A stretch of 64,000 bases of DNA from an uncultured Litoreibacter sp. GTDB taxonomy: Bacteria > Pseudomonadota > Alphaproteobacteria > Rhodobacterales > Rhodobacteraceae. The position numbers were made by a program, and so were the translations under genes. Positions within the stretch are counted from its first letter, which is position 1. Each line of letters starts with the position of its first letter. The notes beneath the pieces were generated by a model. The model worked only from the letters and a program-made list of their open reading frames with translations, searched no databases and was not told the origin of the DNA. Positions 54,449 to 63,434 of the stretch are shown piece by piece. Where the stretch lies: the NCBI GenBank assembly GCA_947493265.1, contig CANLQL010000001.1:558001-622000 (forward strand), written 5' to 3'.

Positions 54449-55480
54449 TTAGCTGCGAACTGTATCGATCATCAACTGGACGTTTTCAGGGTTTGCGTCC
54501 GGGGTGATCCCGTGGCCCAGATTGAAAATATGCGGCCCGCCAGAGAAGGCTTTGACGATCCGTTTCGTCTCATCAATTAAAGCCTGACCGCCGGTGACCA
54601 TGTGCCCGGGGGCAAGGTTGCCTTGAACACAGCCATCGCTTTGCACATGCTTGGCGGCCCAGTCAGCCTCAACCGAATTGTCGATCGCGACGCAATCGGC
54701 CCCGGTGGCGTTTGCAAAGCCGATATAGCCGTCACCAGCTTCGCGTGGAAACGCTATGACCGGCACGTTGGGGTGTCTTGCCTTCAGCGCCTGCGTGATC
54801 TTCTTCGCTGGCTCCAAGGCGTATTTCTGGAAGTCTTCGGCCTTCAGGGACCCGGCCCAGCTGTCAAAGATTTTCACGACCTCCGCACCGGCATCGATCT
54901 GCATCGACAGGTATTCAATCGTGGCATCGGTCAGCAAGTCGATTAGGGCTTCAAAGGTCGCGCGATCCTCAGCTTTCAAGGCATGAGCGGGGCCTTGGTC
55001 GGGCGTGCCGCGCCCGGCAATCATATAGGTGGCCACGGTCCAAGGCGCGCCAGCGAACCCGATCAGCGCGGTTTCCGAGGGCAGTTCTTTCGACAGGATT
55101 TTGACGGTTTCGTAGACGGGGGCGAGGTGTTCGTGAACATCGGACGCGCCCTTCAGTTTTGCAAAATCGTCTGTCCCTGTGATCGTGGAAAGACGCGGGC
55201 CTTCGCCTGTGACAAACCACAAATCAGCCCCCAAGGCCTGCGGGATCAGCAAGATATCTGCAAACAGAATTGCCGCGTCAAAGCCGTAGCGACGGATCGG
55301 TTGCAGCGTGACTTCAGCGGCCAGTTCCGGGTTGTAGCACAAGGACAGGAAATCACCGGCTTGCGCGCGGGTGGCGCGGTATTCCGGCAAGTAGCGACCG
55401 GCCTGACGCATCATCCAAATCGGCGGTGTTTCAAGGGTTTCACCCGCCAAAGCGCGCATCAGTTTCTTCGGTTCAGCCAT
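54449..55480 (-). CDS. hemE: Uroporphyrinogen decarboxylase
   Basis: 343 residues; decarboxylates four acetate groups of uroporphyrinogen III. Signatures [17 protein letters not shown] at the N-terminus and [17 protein letters not shown] in the middle. Diverges from hemC over 97 bases; this is a haem gene pair, not an oriC region. Confidence 0.97.
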   Translation of the reverse strand: MAEPKKLMRALAGETLETPPIWMMRQAGRYLPEYRATRAQAGDFLSLCYNPELAAEVTLQPIRRYGFDAAILFADILLIPQALGADLWFVTGEGPRLSTITGTDDFAKLKGASDVHEHLAPVYETVKILSKELPSETALIGFAGAPWTVATYMIAGRGTPDQGPAHALKAEDRATFEALIDLLTDATIEYLSMQIDAGAEVVKIFDSWAGSLKAEDFQKYALEPAKKITQALKARHPNVPVIAFPREAGDGYIGFANATGADCVAIDNSVEADWAAKHVQSDGCVQGNLAPGHMVTGGQALIDETKRIVKAFSGGPHIFNLGHGITPDANPENVQLMIDTVRS

Positions 55481-55542
55481 TCGTCACTTCCTTTGTTCTC
55501 CCCCTTTGGTCAAGGGAAAGTGTCATGATGTCAAGACTGAGG

Positions 55543-55571
55543 TTGTCAGGTAAAGTTTACGCCGCTAGACA
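55543..55571 (+). promoter_or_regulatory. Predicted promoter of hemC, possibly leaderless
   Basis: TTGTCA (55543-55548), 17-base spacer, TAGACA (55566-55571). Start of transcription would fall at or next to ATG 55578, and no Shine-Dalgarno precedes that ATG. Confidence 0.5.
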
Positions 55572-55577
55572 GATTTA

Positions 55578-56528
55578 ATGACACTGAATCTACCGACCCC
55601 GACCGCGCCTTTACGAATTGGAACACGCGGATCACCGCTTGCACTGGCACAGGCACATGAGACCCGCGCCAGATTGTCCTCGGCCTTTGATCTGCCTGAA
55701 GACGCCTTTGAGATTGTGGTGATCAAAGTCACAGGGGATGCGATCCAGGACCGCCCGCTGAAGGATATCGGCGGCAAGGGATTGTTCACGCGTGAGATCG
55801 AAGAAGACATGCTGGCAGGCAAGATCGATATTGCCGTGCATTCGATGAAAGATATGCCTGTCGAACAACCTGGCGGATTGCTTTTGGATACGTATCTGCC
55901 GCGCGAGGATGTGCGCGACGCGTTTGTGTCATCGCACGCAAAAGGGATCGCTGAATTGGGGTCGGGCGATTTGGTGGGCACCTCAAGTCTGCGCCGCCGT
56001 GCACAGTTGCTGCATCGTCGCCCCGACCTGAATGTCGTAGAGTTTCGAGGCAATGTTCAGACCCGGCTGCGCAAGTTGGAGGAAGGTGTCGCGAAATGCA
56101 CCTTCCTAGCGATGGCTGGCCTCAACCGCTTGGGCATGAGCGAGGTCGCCGCAGGCGCGATTGAGCCTGACGATATGCTGCCCGCCGTGGCCCAAGGTGC
56201 CATTGGTATTGAGCGGCGCGCTGATGATACGCGTGTGGCTGAACTGCTTGAGGCCATTCACGATACGCCTACCGGTCAACGGTTGGCCTGTGAACGGGCC
56301 TTCTTGGCCGCACTTGACGGGTCCTGCGAGACGCCGATTGCCGGGTTGTCGGTTCTGGAGGGCGGGTCAATCAAGCTGCGCGGGGAAGTCCTGCGCCCTG
56401 ATGGGTCAGACGCTTTGGCAGAAGCTGAAACAGCTGCGATTGAGGATGGCGCAACAATGGGTCGCGAAGTCGGACTGCGCTTGAAAGCACGTGCGCCAGA
56501 AGATTTCTTCGACTGGATGACGTCCTAA
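55578..56528 (+). CDS. hemC: Hydroxymethylbilane synthase
   Basis: 316 residues; polymerises four porphobilinogens using a dipyrromethane cofactor attached at C250 (DGSCETP). Conserved IGTRGSPLALAQA and VGTSSLRRRAQLL, GNVQTRLRKL. Length normal. Diverges from hemE. Confidence 0.97.
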   Translation: MTLNLPTPTAPLRIGTRGSPLALAQAHETRARLSSAFDLPEDAFEIVVIKVTGDAIQDRPLKDIGGKGLFTREIEEDMLAGKIDIAVHSMKDMPVEQPGGLLLDTYLPREDVRDAFVSSHAKGIAELGSGDLVGTSSLRRRAQLLHRRPDLNVVEFRGNVQTRLRKLEEGVAKCTFLAMAGLNRLGMSEVAAGAIEPDDMLPAVAQGAIGIERRADDTRVAELLEAIHDTPTGQRLACERAFLAALDGSCETPIAGLSVLEGGSIKLRGEVLRPDGSDALAEAETAAIEDGATMGREVGLRLKARAPEDFFDWMTS

Positions 56529-56537
56529 AACCAAAAG

Positions 56538-57944
56538 CTAGTTTGGTGGAAGCACCTTGCCGGGGTTCATAATGTTCTGAGGATCAAGTGCGCGCTTGAT
56601 TGCACGCATCACTTCCATGGCAACCGCATCCTTGCGCCGTTCCATAGATGGGATTTTCGACAGGCCGATCCCGTGTTCGGCTGAAAAAGACCCACCAAGC
56701 GCTAAGGTTACATCCTCAACCGCTTCCATCAGGGCCGGTTTCAAGTCTTCACGGGTTGGGTGCAATGTGTAGTGCACGTTGCCGTCCCCTAAATGGCTGA
56801 CGACCATTTCGATGCAGTCCGGGTCAAGTTGTTTCAGGCGGTCTTTCATTCCGTCCAAAAATGCAGGCACTTTGTCGACAGGCAGACAGACGTCGTTGTT
56901 TTGCAATGGTCGTAATGTCAGAACGACCTCAGCCGCGTCTTCGCGGCGCTTCCACATCTCGCTGCGTTGCGCTTCATTTTGGGCTACAATCGCGTCCAGA
57001 ACGTCACCACGTTCCATCATGCTGGCCAGAACCGACTGCAGGTATTCCACGACCGGGATCGTTCCATCGTCCTGAGGGTCCGCGTCCCTTGGGGCCGTCG
57101 CGCCGACCTCAACCAGAATGTTGACGTCGTATTTTTCGTCAAACGGCTCGCGCGCGCCCTCGATGATATCCACATGGCGGGCAATATAGGGGCGCGGCAT
57201 ATATTCAAATGCCTCGACCATGCCGCCCGTGGCTGTTTGCAGGTCGTTCAGAAGGCTCAGCGCGTTTTCCAGCTTTGGGACTGCGACCATGGCAGTTGCA
57301 TAGGCGCGCGGTTTCACAGCCAGTTTCATGACTGCGCCGGTGATCAGGCCCAGCGTGCCTTCCGCGCCAATCATCAGGTCTTTCAGATCATAACCGGAAT
57401 TGTCTTTGTGCAATTCGCTCATCAAATTCATGATCCGACCATCGGGCAGGACTACCTCAAGTCCCAGACACAGACTGCGGGTGGAGCCATAGCGCAACAC
57501 GTTCGATCCCCCTGCATTTGTCGACAGCACACCACCGATCATCGCTGATCCACGTGCACCAAAGCTAAGCGGAAACAAAAGGCCTTGCGCGTCAGCGGCT
57601 TCGCGCAACTGGTCCAGGATCACGCCAGCGTCGACCACTGCCAAACGCGCGTCGGGCCGAATTTCGCGAATCTTGTTCATCCGCTCCATGGAGATCATCA
57701 CGGAGTCCTTGGCATAGGTCCCACCGTTCAGCCCTGTATTGCCGGAAACGGGCACGATCGGAGTTCCCGAGGCCGCGCAGGCTTTCACGATCTCACTGAC
57801 TTCCTGGGTGGAGGACGGGCGCACAACTGCCATCGGGTCTGCTACATATTCCCCGGTCCAGTCGCTGCGATATTTGGCGCAATCCGCCCCAAGTAGGACT
57901 TGGCTGGACCCAACGGCTTTGGACAGGTTTTCTATCAGCGACAT
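56538..57944 (-). CDS. FAD-linked 2-hydroxyacid oxidase/dehydrogenase (GlcD-like)
   Basis: 468 residues. PCMH-type FAD domain with VRPSSTQEVSEIV, PVSGNTGLNGG and MIGGVLSTNAGGSNVLRYG; C-terminal FAD-oxidase domain with SHLGDGNVHYTL and SAEHGIGLSK. AGGAGT before ATG 57944 supports this start rather than the longer frame. Candidates: D-lactate or glycolate dehydrogenase; the D-2-hydroxyglutarate group is also possible. Confidence 0.9.
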   Translation of the reverse strand: MSLIENLSKAVGSSQVLLGADCAKYRSDWTGEYVADPMAVVRPSSTQEVSEIVKACAASGTPIVPVSGNTGLNGGTYAKDSVMISMERMNKIREIRPDARLAVVDAGVILDQLREAADAQGLLFPLSFGARGSAMIGGVLSTNAGGSNVLRYGSTRSLCLGLEVVLPDGRIMNLMSELHKDNSGYDLKDLMIGAEGTLGLITGAVMKLAVKPRAYATAMVAVPKLENALSLLNDLQTATGGMVEAFEYMPRPYIARHVDIIEGAREPFDEKYDVNILVEVGATAPRDADPQDDGTIPVVEYLQSVLASMMERGDVLDAIVAQNEAQRSEMWKRREDAAEVVLTLRPLQNNDVCLPVDKVPAFLDGMKDRLKQLDPDCIEMVVSHLGDGNVHYTLHPTREDLKPALMEAVEDVTLALGGSFSAEHGIGLSKIPSMERRKDAVAMEVMRAIKRALDPQNIMNPGKVLPPN

Positions 57945-58016
57945 CAACGTACTCCTTTGGGGCGAAATTTGCGGGGCTGGATACAGAAAAGCAAGCACCC
58001 CAGCGCAGATTCCCGC

Positions 58017-58045
58017 TTGACCCCGCCGCCGGGCTTTAATATCCC
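58017..58045 (+). promoter_or_regulatory. Predicted tRNA promoter
   Basis: TTGACC (58017-58022), 17-base spacer, TATCCC (58040-58045), about ten bases before the tRNA 5' end. Confidence 0.5.
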
Positions 58046-58054
58046 CCGCCAAAT

Positions 58055-58131
58055 GGCGCGGTAGCTCAGCTGGTCAGAGCGCTCGACTCATAATCGAGAG
58101 GTCGGGAGTTCAAGTCTCCCCCACGCCACCA
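58055..58131 (+). tRNA. tRNA with CAT anticodon (elongator Met or Ile2)
   Basis: 77 bases: acceptor, D, anticodon (CTCGA-CTCATAA-TCGAG), variable and T arms (GGGAG-TTCAAGT-CTCCC) all fold, with CCA encoded at the 3' end. The acceptor has a C-A mismatch at the fifth pair (GGCGCGG against CCACGCC). The CTCATAA loop occurs in both elongator Met and lysidine-modified Ile2 tRNAs; the TTCAAGTC arm resembles the latter, so I cannot assign it fully. Confidence 0.93.
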
Positions 58132-58328
58132 TCCACCCTCTTTCCTGGAAATCCAAGTCAGCCTTACGGCGGACCTGCGTATGATGGCCGAGCTTTCAGG
58201 TGTTTTACGTGATCTTGGGCGGCACAAATCCTCAATAGACCGTTGCAAATCTGTGCGTCAGGTGGCAATTCCTCATGCGACTTTTGCGTAACCCATCGGG
58301 GGTGCGCGCGCAAAACAGGAGTGGGCCG

Positions 58329-59738
58329 ATGAGCACGCCGAAGACGCTATATGACAAATTGTGGGACGCGCATGTTGTCCATGAGGCCGATGACGGCACC
58401 TGTCTGCTTTATATCGACCGCCACCTTGTGCATGAAGTGACCAGCCCGCAGGCGTTTGAAGGTCTGCGCATGGCGGGTCGCCCAGTCCGCGCGCCAGAGC
58501 GGACGATTGCGGTGCCAGACCATAACGTTCCGACAACGGCAGGTCGCGACGATCCAAAGAACATGACAGAAGACAGCGCAATTCAGGTTGCCGCGCTTGA
58601 CAAGAATGCCAAGGAATTCGGCATTCACTATTACCCGGTATCAGATGTTCGTCAGGGCATCGTGCATATCGTCGGACCGGAGCAAGGCTGGACCCTGCCC
58701 GGAATGACCGTCGTTTGTGGTGACAGCCATACCGCCACCCATGGTGCCTTTGGTGCATTGGCCCACGGCATCGGCACATCGGAGGTGGAGCATGTTCTGG
58801 CGACGCAAACGCTGATCCAGAAGAAAGCCAAGAACATGAAGGTGGAGATCACCGGCAAGCTGCGCCCAGGCGTGACTGCCAAAGACATCACCTTGTCCGT
58901 GATCGGGGCCACTGGCACTGCAGGCGGTACGGGTCATGTCATCGAATATTGCGGCGAAGCGATCCGCGATTTGTCGATGGAAGGCCGCATGACGGTCTGC
59001 AACATGGCTATTGAGGGCGGCGCACGTGCTGGCTTGATCGCACCGGACGAGAAGACCTTTGCCTATTGTGAAGGACGCCCGAACGCGCCGAAAGGTGAAG
59101 ATTGGGACAAGGCCGTGGCATACTGGAAGACGCTGTTTTCCGATGAAGGCGCGCATTACGACAAGGTCGTTACACTGAAAGGCGAAGACATTGCGCCGGT
59201 TGTGACTTGGGGGACGTCGCCAGAAGACGTTCTGCCGATCACAGCGTCCGTGCCATCGGCCACGGATTTCGAAGGCGGCAAGGTTGAAGCGGCGCAACGC
59301 TCGCTTGACTATATGGATCTGAAGCCGGGCACACCGTTGTCCGATGTTGAGATCGACACGGTCTTTATCGGCTCCTGCACCAATGGCCGGATCGAGGATT
59401 TGCGCGCGGCGGCGGCAATTCTCAAAGGCAAGAAGGTCAAAGACGGTCTGCGCGCAATGATCGTGCCGGGCTCTGGCCTTGTGCGGGCCCAAGCAGAAGA
59501 AGAAGGCTTGGCAGATATCTTCAAGGAGGCCGGTTTTGAGTGGCGCCTTGCAGGCTGTTCCATGTGTCTTGCGATGAACCCGGACCAGTTGGCCCCCGGT
59601 GAGCGTTGCGCGGCAACCTCGAACCGGAACTTCGAAGGCCGTCAGGGCTACAAGGGACGGACCCACTTGATGTCGCCTGAAATGGCGGCCGCAGCAGCGC
59701 TCACCGGTCGTCTGACCGACGTGCGCGACATGATGTAA
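58329..59738 (+). CDS. leuC: 3-isopropylmalate dehydratase large subunit
   Basis: 469 residues; aconitase-family [4Fe-4S] enzyme of leucine synthesis, isomerising 2- and 3-isopropylmalate with LeuD. Signatures [20 protein letters not shown] and [15 protein letters not shown], with cluster cysteines in GSCTNG and GCSMCL. AGGAG precedes ATG 58329; an earlier in-frame start is unlikely. leuD follows after 12 bases. Confidence 0.97.
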   Translation: MSTPKTLYDKLWDAHVVHEADDGTCLLYIDRHLVHEVTSPQAFEGLRMAGRPVRAPERTIAVPDHNVPTTAGRDDPKNMTEDSAIQVAALDKNAKEFGIHYYPVSDVRQGIVHIVGPEQGWTLPGMTVVCGDSHTATHGAFGALAHGIGTSEVEHVLATQTLIQKKAKNMKVEITGKLRPGVTAKDITLSVIGATGTAGGTGHVIEYCGEAIRDLSMEGRMTVCNMAIEGGARAGLIAPDEKTFAYCEGRPNAPKGEDWDKAVAYWKTLFSDEGAHYDKVVTLKGEDIAPVVTWGTSPEDVLPITASVPSATDFEGGKVEAAQRSLDYMDLKPGTPLSDVEIDTVFIGSCTNGRIEDLRAAAAILKGKKVKDGLRAMIVPGSGLVRAQAEEEGLADIFKEAGFEWRLAGCSMCLAMNPDQLAPGERCAATSNRNFEGRQGYKGRTHLMSPEMAAAAALTGRLTDVRDMM

Positions 59739-59750
59739 GGAGAGGTTGAT

Positions 59751-60356
59751 ATGGACAAGTTTGAAAAACTCACCGGCATCGCGGCCCCAATGCCTTTGGT
59801 TAATATCGACACCGATATGATCATCCCGAAGAACTTTCTGAAGACGATCAAGCGGTCCGGTCTTGGTGTGAACCTTTTTGACGAGATGCGTTATGACCGC
59901 GAAGGCAACGAGATCGCAGATTTCGTTCTGAACAAGCCGCAATATCGTGAAACAGAAATCCTGGTTGCGGGTGACAATTTCGGTTGTGGCTCGTCGCGGG
60001 AACACGCGCCTTGGGCGATCAAAGACTTTGGCATTCGCTGTGTTATCGCGCCGTCATTTGCTGACATTTTCTACAACAACTGCTTCAAGAACGGGATCCT
60101 GCCGATTGCGCTGCCGCAAGAGCAGGTTGATGTCCTGATGAGGGACGCCGAAAAAGGCTCGAACGCGCGGATGGAGATTGATCTGGAAGCGCAGACGATC
60201 ACGTCATCAGATGGGGACGTGTTCACCTTTGAGGTCGACGAATTCAAGAAGCACTGCTTGCTGAACGGTCTCGACGATATCGGCCTGACGATGGAGAATG
60301 TCGATACGATCACAACGTTTGAAAATGACGTGCTGACAGATCGTCCCTGGATCTAG
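59751..60356 (+). CDS. leuD: 3-isopropylmalate dehydratase small subunit
   Basis: 201 residues; swivelling domain that completes the active site. Conserved [13 protein letters not shown] and [32 protein letters not shown] before the ATG. One base separates its stop from the convergent tag stop. Confidence 0.97.
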   Translation: MDKFEKLTGIAAPMPLVNIDTDMIIPKNFLKTIKRSGLGVNLFDEMRYDREGNEIADFVLNKPQYRETEILVAGDNFGCGSSREHAPWAIKDFGIRCVIAPSFADIFYNNCFKNGILPIALPQEQVDVLMRDAEKGSNARMEIDLEAQTITSSDGDVFTFEVDEFKKHCLLNGLDDIGLTMENVDTITTFENDVLTDRPWI

Positions 60357-60357
60357 C

Positions 60358-60942
60358 TTATTTTGCGAGCGCTGCGCATTCCGCGTTGCGCTTGCAGCCA
60401 ACCATATGGTCGTTGACCATGCCCACGGCTTGCATGAATGCATAGACAATCGTCGGGCCGCAAAACTTGAACCCCGCTTTTTTCAAATCCTTGCTGATCT
60501 GCGTGCTGAGCGGCGTGTGCGCGGGAACTTCAGCCATCGTCTTGAACTGGTTTTGAAGCGGTTTGCCCCCCGTATAGCCCCACAAGAATTTGTCGAAGCC
60601 TTGTGCCTTTTCGATTTCGATCCAGGCCTTTGCATTGCTGATCGTGGCTTCGATCTTGCCGCGGTGACGGATAATGCCGGGATCTTGCAGCAAGCGCTCG
60701 ACCTCCGCCTCGCCCCAAGTCGCGATCACGTAAGGGTCGAAATCAGCAAAGGCAGCCCTGAAATTGTCCCGCTTTTTGAGAATGGTGATCCAGCTTAGTC
60801 CCGCTTGGAACCCATCAAGGATCAGCTTTTCCCAAAGGGCCCGGCTGTCATATTCGGGCACGCCCCATTCGGTGTCGTGATACGCGACATAAATCGGCTC
60901 TTCGCCGGGCCAAGTGCATTGGTCGGATGTCTTCGTGTCCAT
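60358..60942 (-). CDS. tag: DNA-3-methyladenine glycosylase I
   Basis: 194 residues; removes 3-methyladenine. The zinc ligands of Tag are in place (C9, H22 in YHDTEWG, H179 and C183 in NDHMVGC), with the glycosylase stretch ILDGFQAGLSWITILKKR. GAGGCG about four bases before ATG 60942; the longer frame is not used. Confidence 0.95.
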   Translation of the reverse strand: MDTKTSDQCTWPGEEPIYVAYHDTEWGVPEYDSRALWEKLILDGFQAGLSWITILKKRDNFRAAFADFDPYVIATWGEAEVERLLQDPGIIRHRGKIEATISNAKAWIEIEKAQGFDKFLWGYTGGKPLQNQFKTMAEVPAHTPLSTQISKDLKKAGFKFCGPTIVYAFMQAVGMVNDHMVGCKRNAECAALAK

Positions 60943-61033
60943 GATCGCCTCGCCAAATTGCCGATGTCTTGGCAAATCCTAGGCCGAGCGGACAGGAAAG
61001 GGAATCCCGACAATTGGAACAAAAGGGGATAAT

Positions 61034-61048
61034 TTAACGCGCTGTTAA
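61034..61048 (+). promoter_or_regulatory. Perfect CtrA box upstream of the EAL gene
   Basis: TTAA-CGCGCTG-TTAA, exactly the full CtrA site TTAA-N7-TTAA, 44 bases before the GTG start at 61093. No other N7 spaced pair was found in the intergenic regions that I scanned. Confidence 0.7.
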
Positions 61049-61092
61049 ATCCGTGGGCATTACTACTCTTCGTCAGGTCGAAGGAGAGTGGC

Positions 61093-61920
61093 GTGCAACA
61101 TCCCAGCGATATTCAGATCGATAGTCCCTTGTCGTCTGCGATTTCTATTCGCGATGCAGATATCATTCGCATGGTGCGCAATTCGCTGAAAACTCAGGAC
61201 GTGATGCTGGCCTATCAGCCAATTGTTCAGTCCGGAAACGCCAACAAAGTCGCGTTTTACGAAGGCCTATTGCGGATCGAAGACAATACGGGCCGGATCA
61301 TCCCCGCGCAGGAATTCATTTCCCAGATTGAGCTGCGGCAAGAAGGGCGGATGATGGACACGGTCGCGCTAGAACACGGCCTTGCTGCCCTTGGTCACAA
61401 CCCAGGCATGCGTTTGTCGATCAATATGTCAGCGCGCTCAATCGGGTATCCCAGCTGGGAACGGGCGTTGCATGATGCGCGCGAAAAAGACCCGACAATT
61501 CTTGAGCGGCTTATTCTGGAGATCACCGAATCTTCCGCTATGGAAATGCCTGATCTCGTCGTTGATTTCATGGCAAGATGGCATCGTGAAGGGGTTTGCT
61601 TCGGGCTGGATGATTTTGGCGCTGGCTACACAGCCTTCCGCTATTTCAAAGACTTCAATTTCGACATGGTCAAAATTGACAAAAGCTTCATTGAGGACGT
61701 CCACAAGGACACTGACAATCAGGTTCTGACCGAAGCGCTGACACTTATTGCCCGGCAGTTCGACATGTTCACCGTCGCGGAAGGTGTGGTGAAGATCAAA
61801 GATGCAGAATACCTGATCGATGCGGGTGTGGATTGTTTGCAAGGCTATCTGTTTGGTGTGCCAAAGGTTTTCAAAGGCCAGCATGATTTTGAAAACAGCA
61901 CCGCGAAGCTGAGGGCGTAA
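61093..61920 (+). CDS. EAL-domain protein, probable c-di-GMP phosphodiesterase
   Basis: 275 residues with essentially one EAL domain and no sensor or GGDEF domain. Catalytic set: E57 (EGL in place of EAL), N111, E143, D173-D174, K194, E230, Q250 are kept; the second Glu of the AEGVE motif is V233 (AEGVV). Activity is likely but may be reduced. GTG start with AAGGAGAG four bases before. A perfect CtrA box upstream suggests cell-cycle or motility control. Confidence 0.88.
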   Translation: MQHPSDIQIDSPLSSAISIRDADIIRMVRNSLKTQDVMLAYQPIVQSGNANKVAFYEGLLRIEDNTGRIIPAQEFISQIELRQEGRMMDTVALEHGLAALGHNPGMRLSINMSARSIGYPSWERALHDAREKDPTILERLILEITESSAMEMPDLVVDFMARWHREGVCFGLDDFGAGYTAFRYFKDFNFDMVKIDKSFIEDVHKDTDNQVLTEALTLIARQFDMFTVAEGVVKIKDAEYLIDAGVDCLQGYLFGVPKVFKGQHDFENSTAKLRA

Positions 61921-62171
61921 GCCCCTTCCAAGCAAGCGATCGACGGGGCCCTTATTGGGGCAGTCGGGCGGCATCACGATTGGGCGTTGTGCTGCCCGAA
62001 AATAACGCAGAACACCTCATTTTCAGCAATTTTGCCCTTGGGCGCGTCGATATTTTTATGGCGCAGGACGTTGTGAACCGGGATGGGCCTTGGTAGAGAC
62101 TGGTCAACGCTCGGCCCTATTCCAGGGCGGAAAGTGACTTTGTGAGCCTGCCTCTGCTGAAAGGAAATTTC

Positions 62172-63347
62172 ATGACAAATGTTGTAATCGCCTCCGCTGC
62201 CCGAACCGCCGTCGGTAGCTTTCTTGGGTCCTTTGCGAACACGCCCGCCCATGATCTGGGCGCAACTGTTCTGGACGCTGTTGTGTCCCGCGCCGGGATC
62301 GACAAGGGCGAAGTCTCTGAAACGATCTTGGGACAAGTTCTGACAGCCGGCCAAGGCCAAAACCCGGCCCGCCAAGCGCATATTAATGCAGGCCTCCCGC
62401 AAGAAAGCGCTGCTTGGGGCATCAATCAGGTTTGTGGATCTGGTCTGCGGGCCGTTGCGCTGGGCGCGCAGCATATCCAGCTTGGCGATGCCGATATCGT
62501 CGCAGCAGGCGGTCAGGAAAATATGAGCATGTCACCCCATGTCGCCAACCTGCGTGGCGGTCAAAAAATGGGCGATATGAAGTATATCGACAGCATGATC
62601 CGGGACGGTCTTTGGGACGCATTCAACGGCTACCACATGGGGCAAACCGCCGAAAACGTCGCCGAAAAATGGCAGATCAGCCGCGAGATGCAGGATGAAT
62701 TTGCGGTTGGATCGCAAAACAAGGCAGAAGCTGCCCAGAAAGCCGGCAAGTTTGCTGACGAGATTGCACCGTTCACTGTGAAAACCCGCAAGGGCGACAT
62801 CGTGGTCGATCAGGACGAGTATATTCGTCATGGCGCGACGATGGAGGCGATGCAGAAGCTGCGCCCTGCCTTCACCAAAGACGGATCGGTGACTGCGGCA
62901 AACGCATCTGGTCTGAACGATGGCGCGGCCGCGACCTTGCTGATGAGCACTGCCAACGCCGAAAAACGCGGTATTGAGCCAATGGCGCGCATTGCATCCT
63001 ATGCGACAGCAGGTCTGGACCCGTCGATCATGGGTGTCGGCCCGATTTACGCGTCCCGCAAAGCACTGGAAAAGGCTGGCTGGAAGGCCGAGGATCTGGA
63101 CCTTGTGGAAGCCAACGAAGCCTTTGCTGCCCAAGCCTGCGCGGTGAACAAAGACATGGGTTGGGACCCATCGATCGTGAACGTCAATGGCGGTGCAATC
63201 GCGATTGGCCACCCAATCGGTGCCTCAGGGTGCCGTGTTTTGAACACTCTGCTCTTTGAAATGGTACGCCGGGACGCGAAAAAAGGCCTCGCAACGCTTT
63301 GCATCGGCGGCGGTATGGGCGTTGCCCTCTGCGTCGAGCGCGACTAA
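62172..63347 (+). CDS. phaA: Acetyl-CoA C-acetyltransferase
   Basis: 391-residue thiolase making acetoacetyl-CoA, first step of polyhydroxybutyrate synthesis. Catalytic C88 (NQVCGSG), H347 (GHPIGASG) and C377 (CIGGGMG) are all present, and length is normal. AAGGAA precedes ATG 62172; a longer frame to 62142 is less likely. The 250-base gap after the EAL gene (61921-62171) holds a 9-bp hairpin (61965-61973 / 61990-61998) and no gene. Confidence 0.96.
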   Translation: MTNVVIASAARTAVGSFLGSFANTPAHDLGATVLDAVVSRAGIDKGEVSETILGQVLTAGQGQNPARQAHINAGLPQESAAWGINQVCGSGLRAVALGAQHIQLGDADIVAAGGQENMSMSPHVANLRGGQKMGDMKYIDSMIRDGLWDAFNGYHMGQTAENVAEKWQISREMQDEFAVGSQNKAEAAQKAGKFADEIAPFTVKTRKGDIVVDQDEYIRHGATMEAMQKLRPAFTKDGSVTAANASGLNDGAAATLLMSTANAEKRGIEPMARIASYATAGLDPSIMGVGPIYASRKALEKAGWKAEDLDLVEANEAFAAQACAVNKDMGWDPSIVNVNGGAIAIGHPIGASGCRVLNTLLFEMVRRDAKKGLATLCIGGGMGVALCVERD

Positions 63348-63360
63348 GCCATGAAATAGG

Positions 63361-63383
63361 GTTGCGCATTAAAATTGCGCAAC
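63361..63383. promoter_or_regulatory. Palindromic operator candidate in front of phaB
   Basis: GTTGCGCA-TTAAAAT-TGCGCAAC, a perfect 8-bp inverted repeat with a 7-base AT centre, in the phaA-phaB gap. It overlaps the -35 and spacer of the predicted phaB promoter, so a bound repressor would block it. PhaR-type regulators of PHB genes bind TGC/GCA-rich sites; that match is inference. Confidence 0.55.
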
Positions 63384-63390
63384 CTATAAA
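63362..63390 (+). promoter_or_regulatory. Predicted promoter of phaB
   Basis: TTGCGC (63362-63367), 17-base spacer, TATAAA (63385-63390), the same -35 form as the ffs promoter. Gives a short leader ending at AGGAGGA (63421-63427). Confidence 0.5.
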
Positions 63391-63434
63391 ATTTTTGACA
63401 TAAAATTACTTTCCAGATTCAGGAGGAATCATCC

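Noticed and set aside
55481-55577. Possible oriC next to hemE, as in Caulobacter
   Set aside because: The gap is only 97 bases, has no DnaA boxes or AT-rich unwinding element, and is accounted for by the hemC promoter.
56530-56546. ACCAAA/TTTGGT inverted repeat between hemC and the FAD oxidase as a terminator
   Set aside because: The stem is short and AT-rich, no T-tract follows, and it overlaps a stop codon.
58641-60005. 454-codon minus-strand frame opposite leuC/leuD
   Set aside because: It is a shadow frame of strongly conserved leuCD; no ribosome site or domain.
63395-63400. TTGACA as the phaB -35 element
   Set aside because: No fitting -10 follows at 16-18 bases; the TTGCGC/TATAAA pair just upstream fits better.
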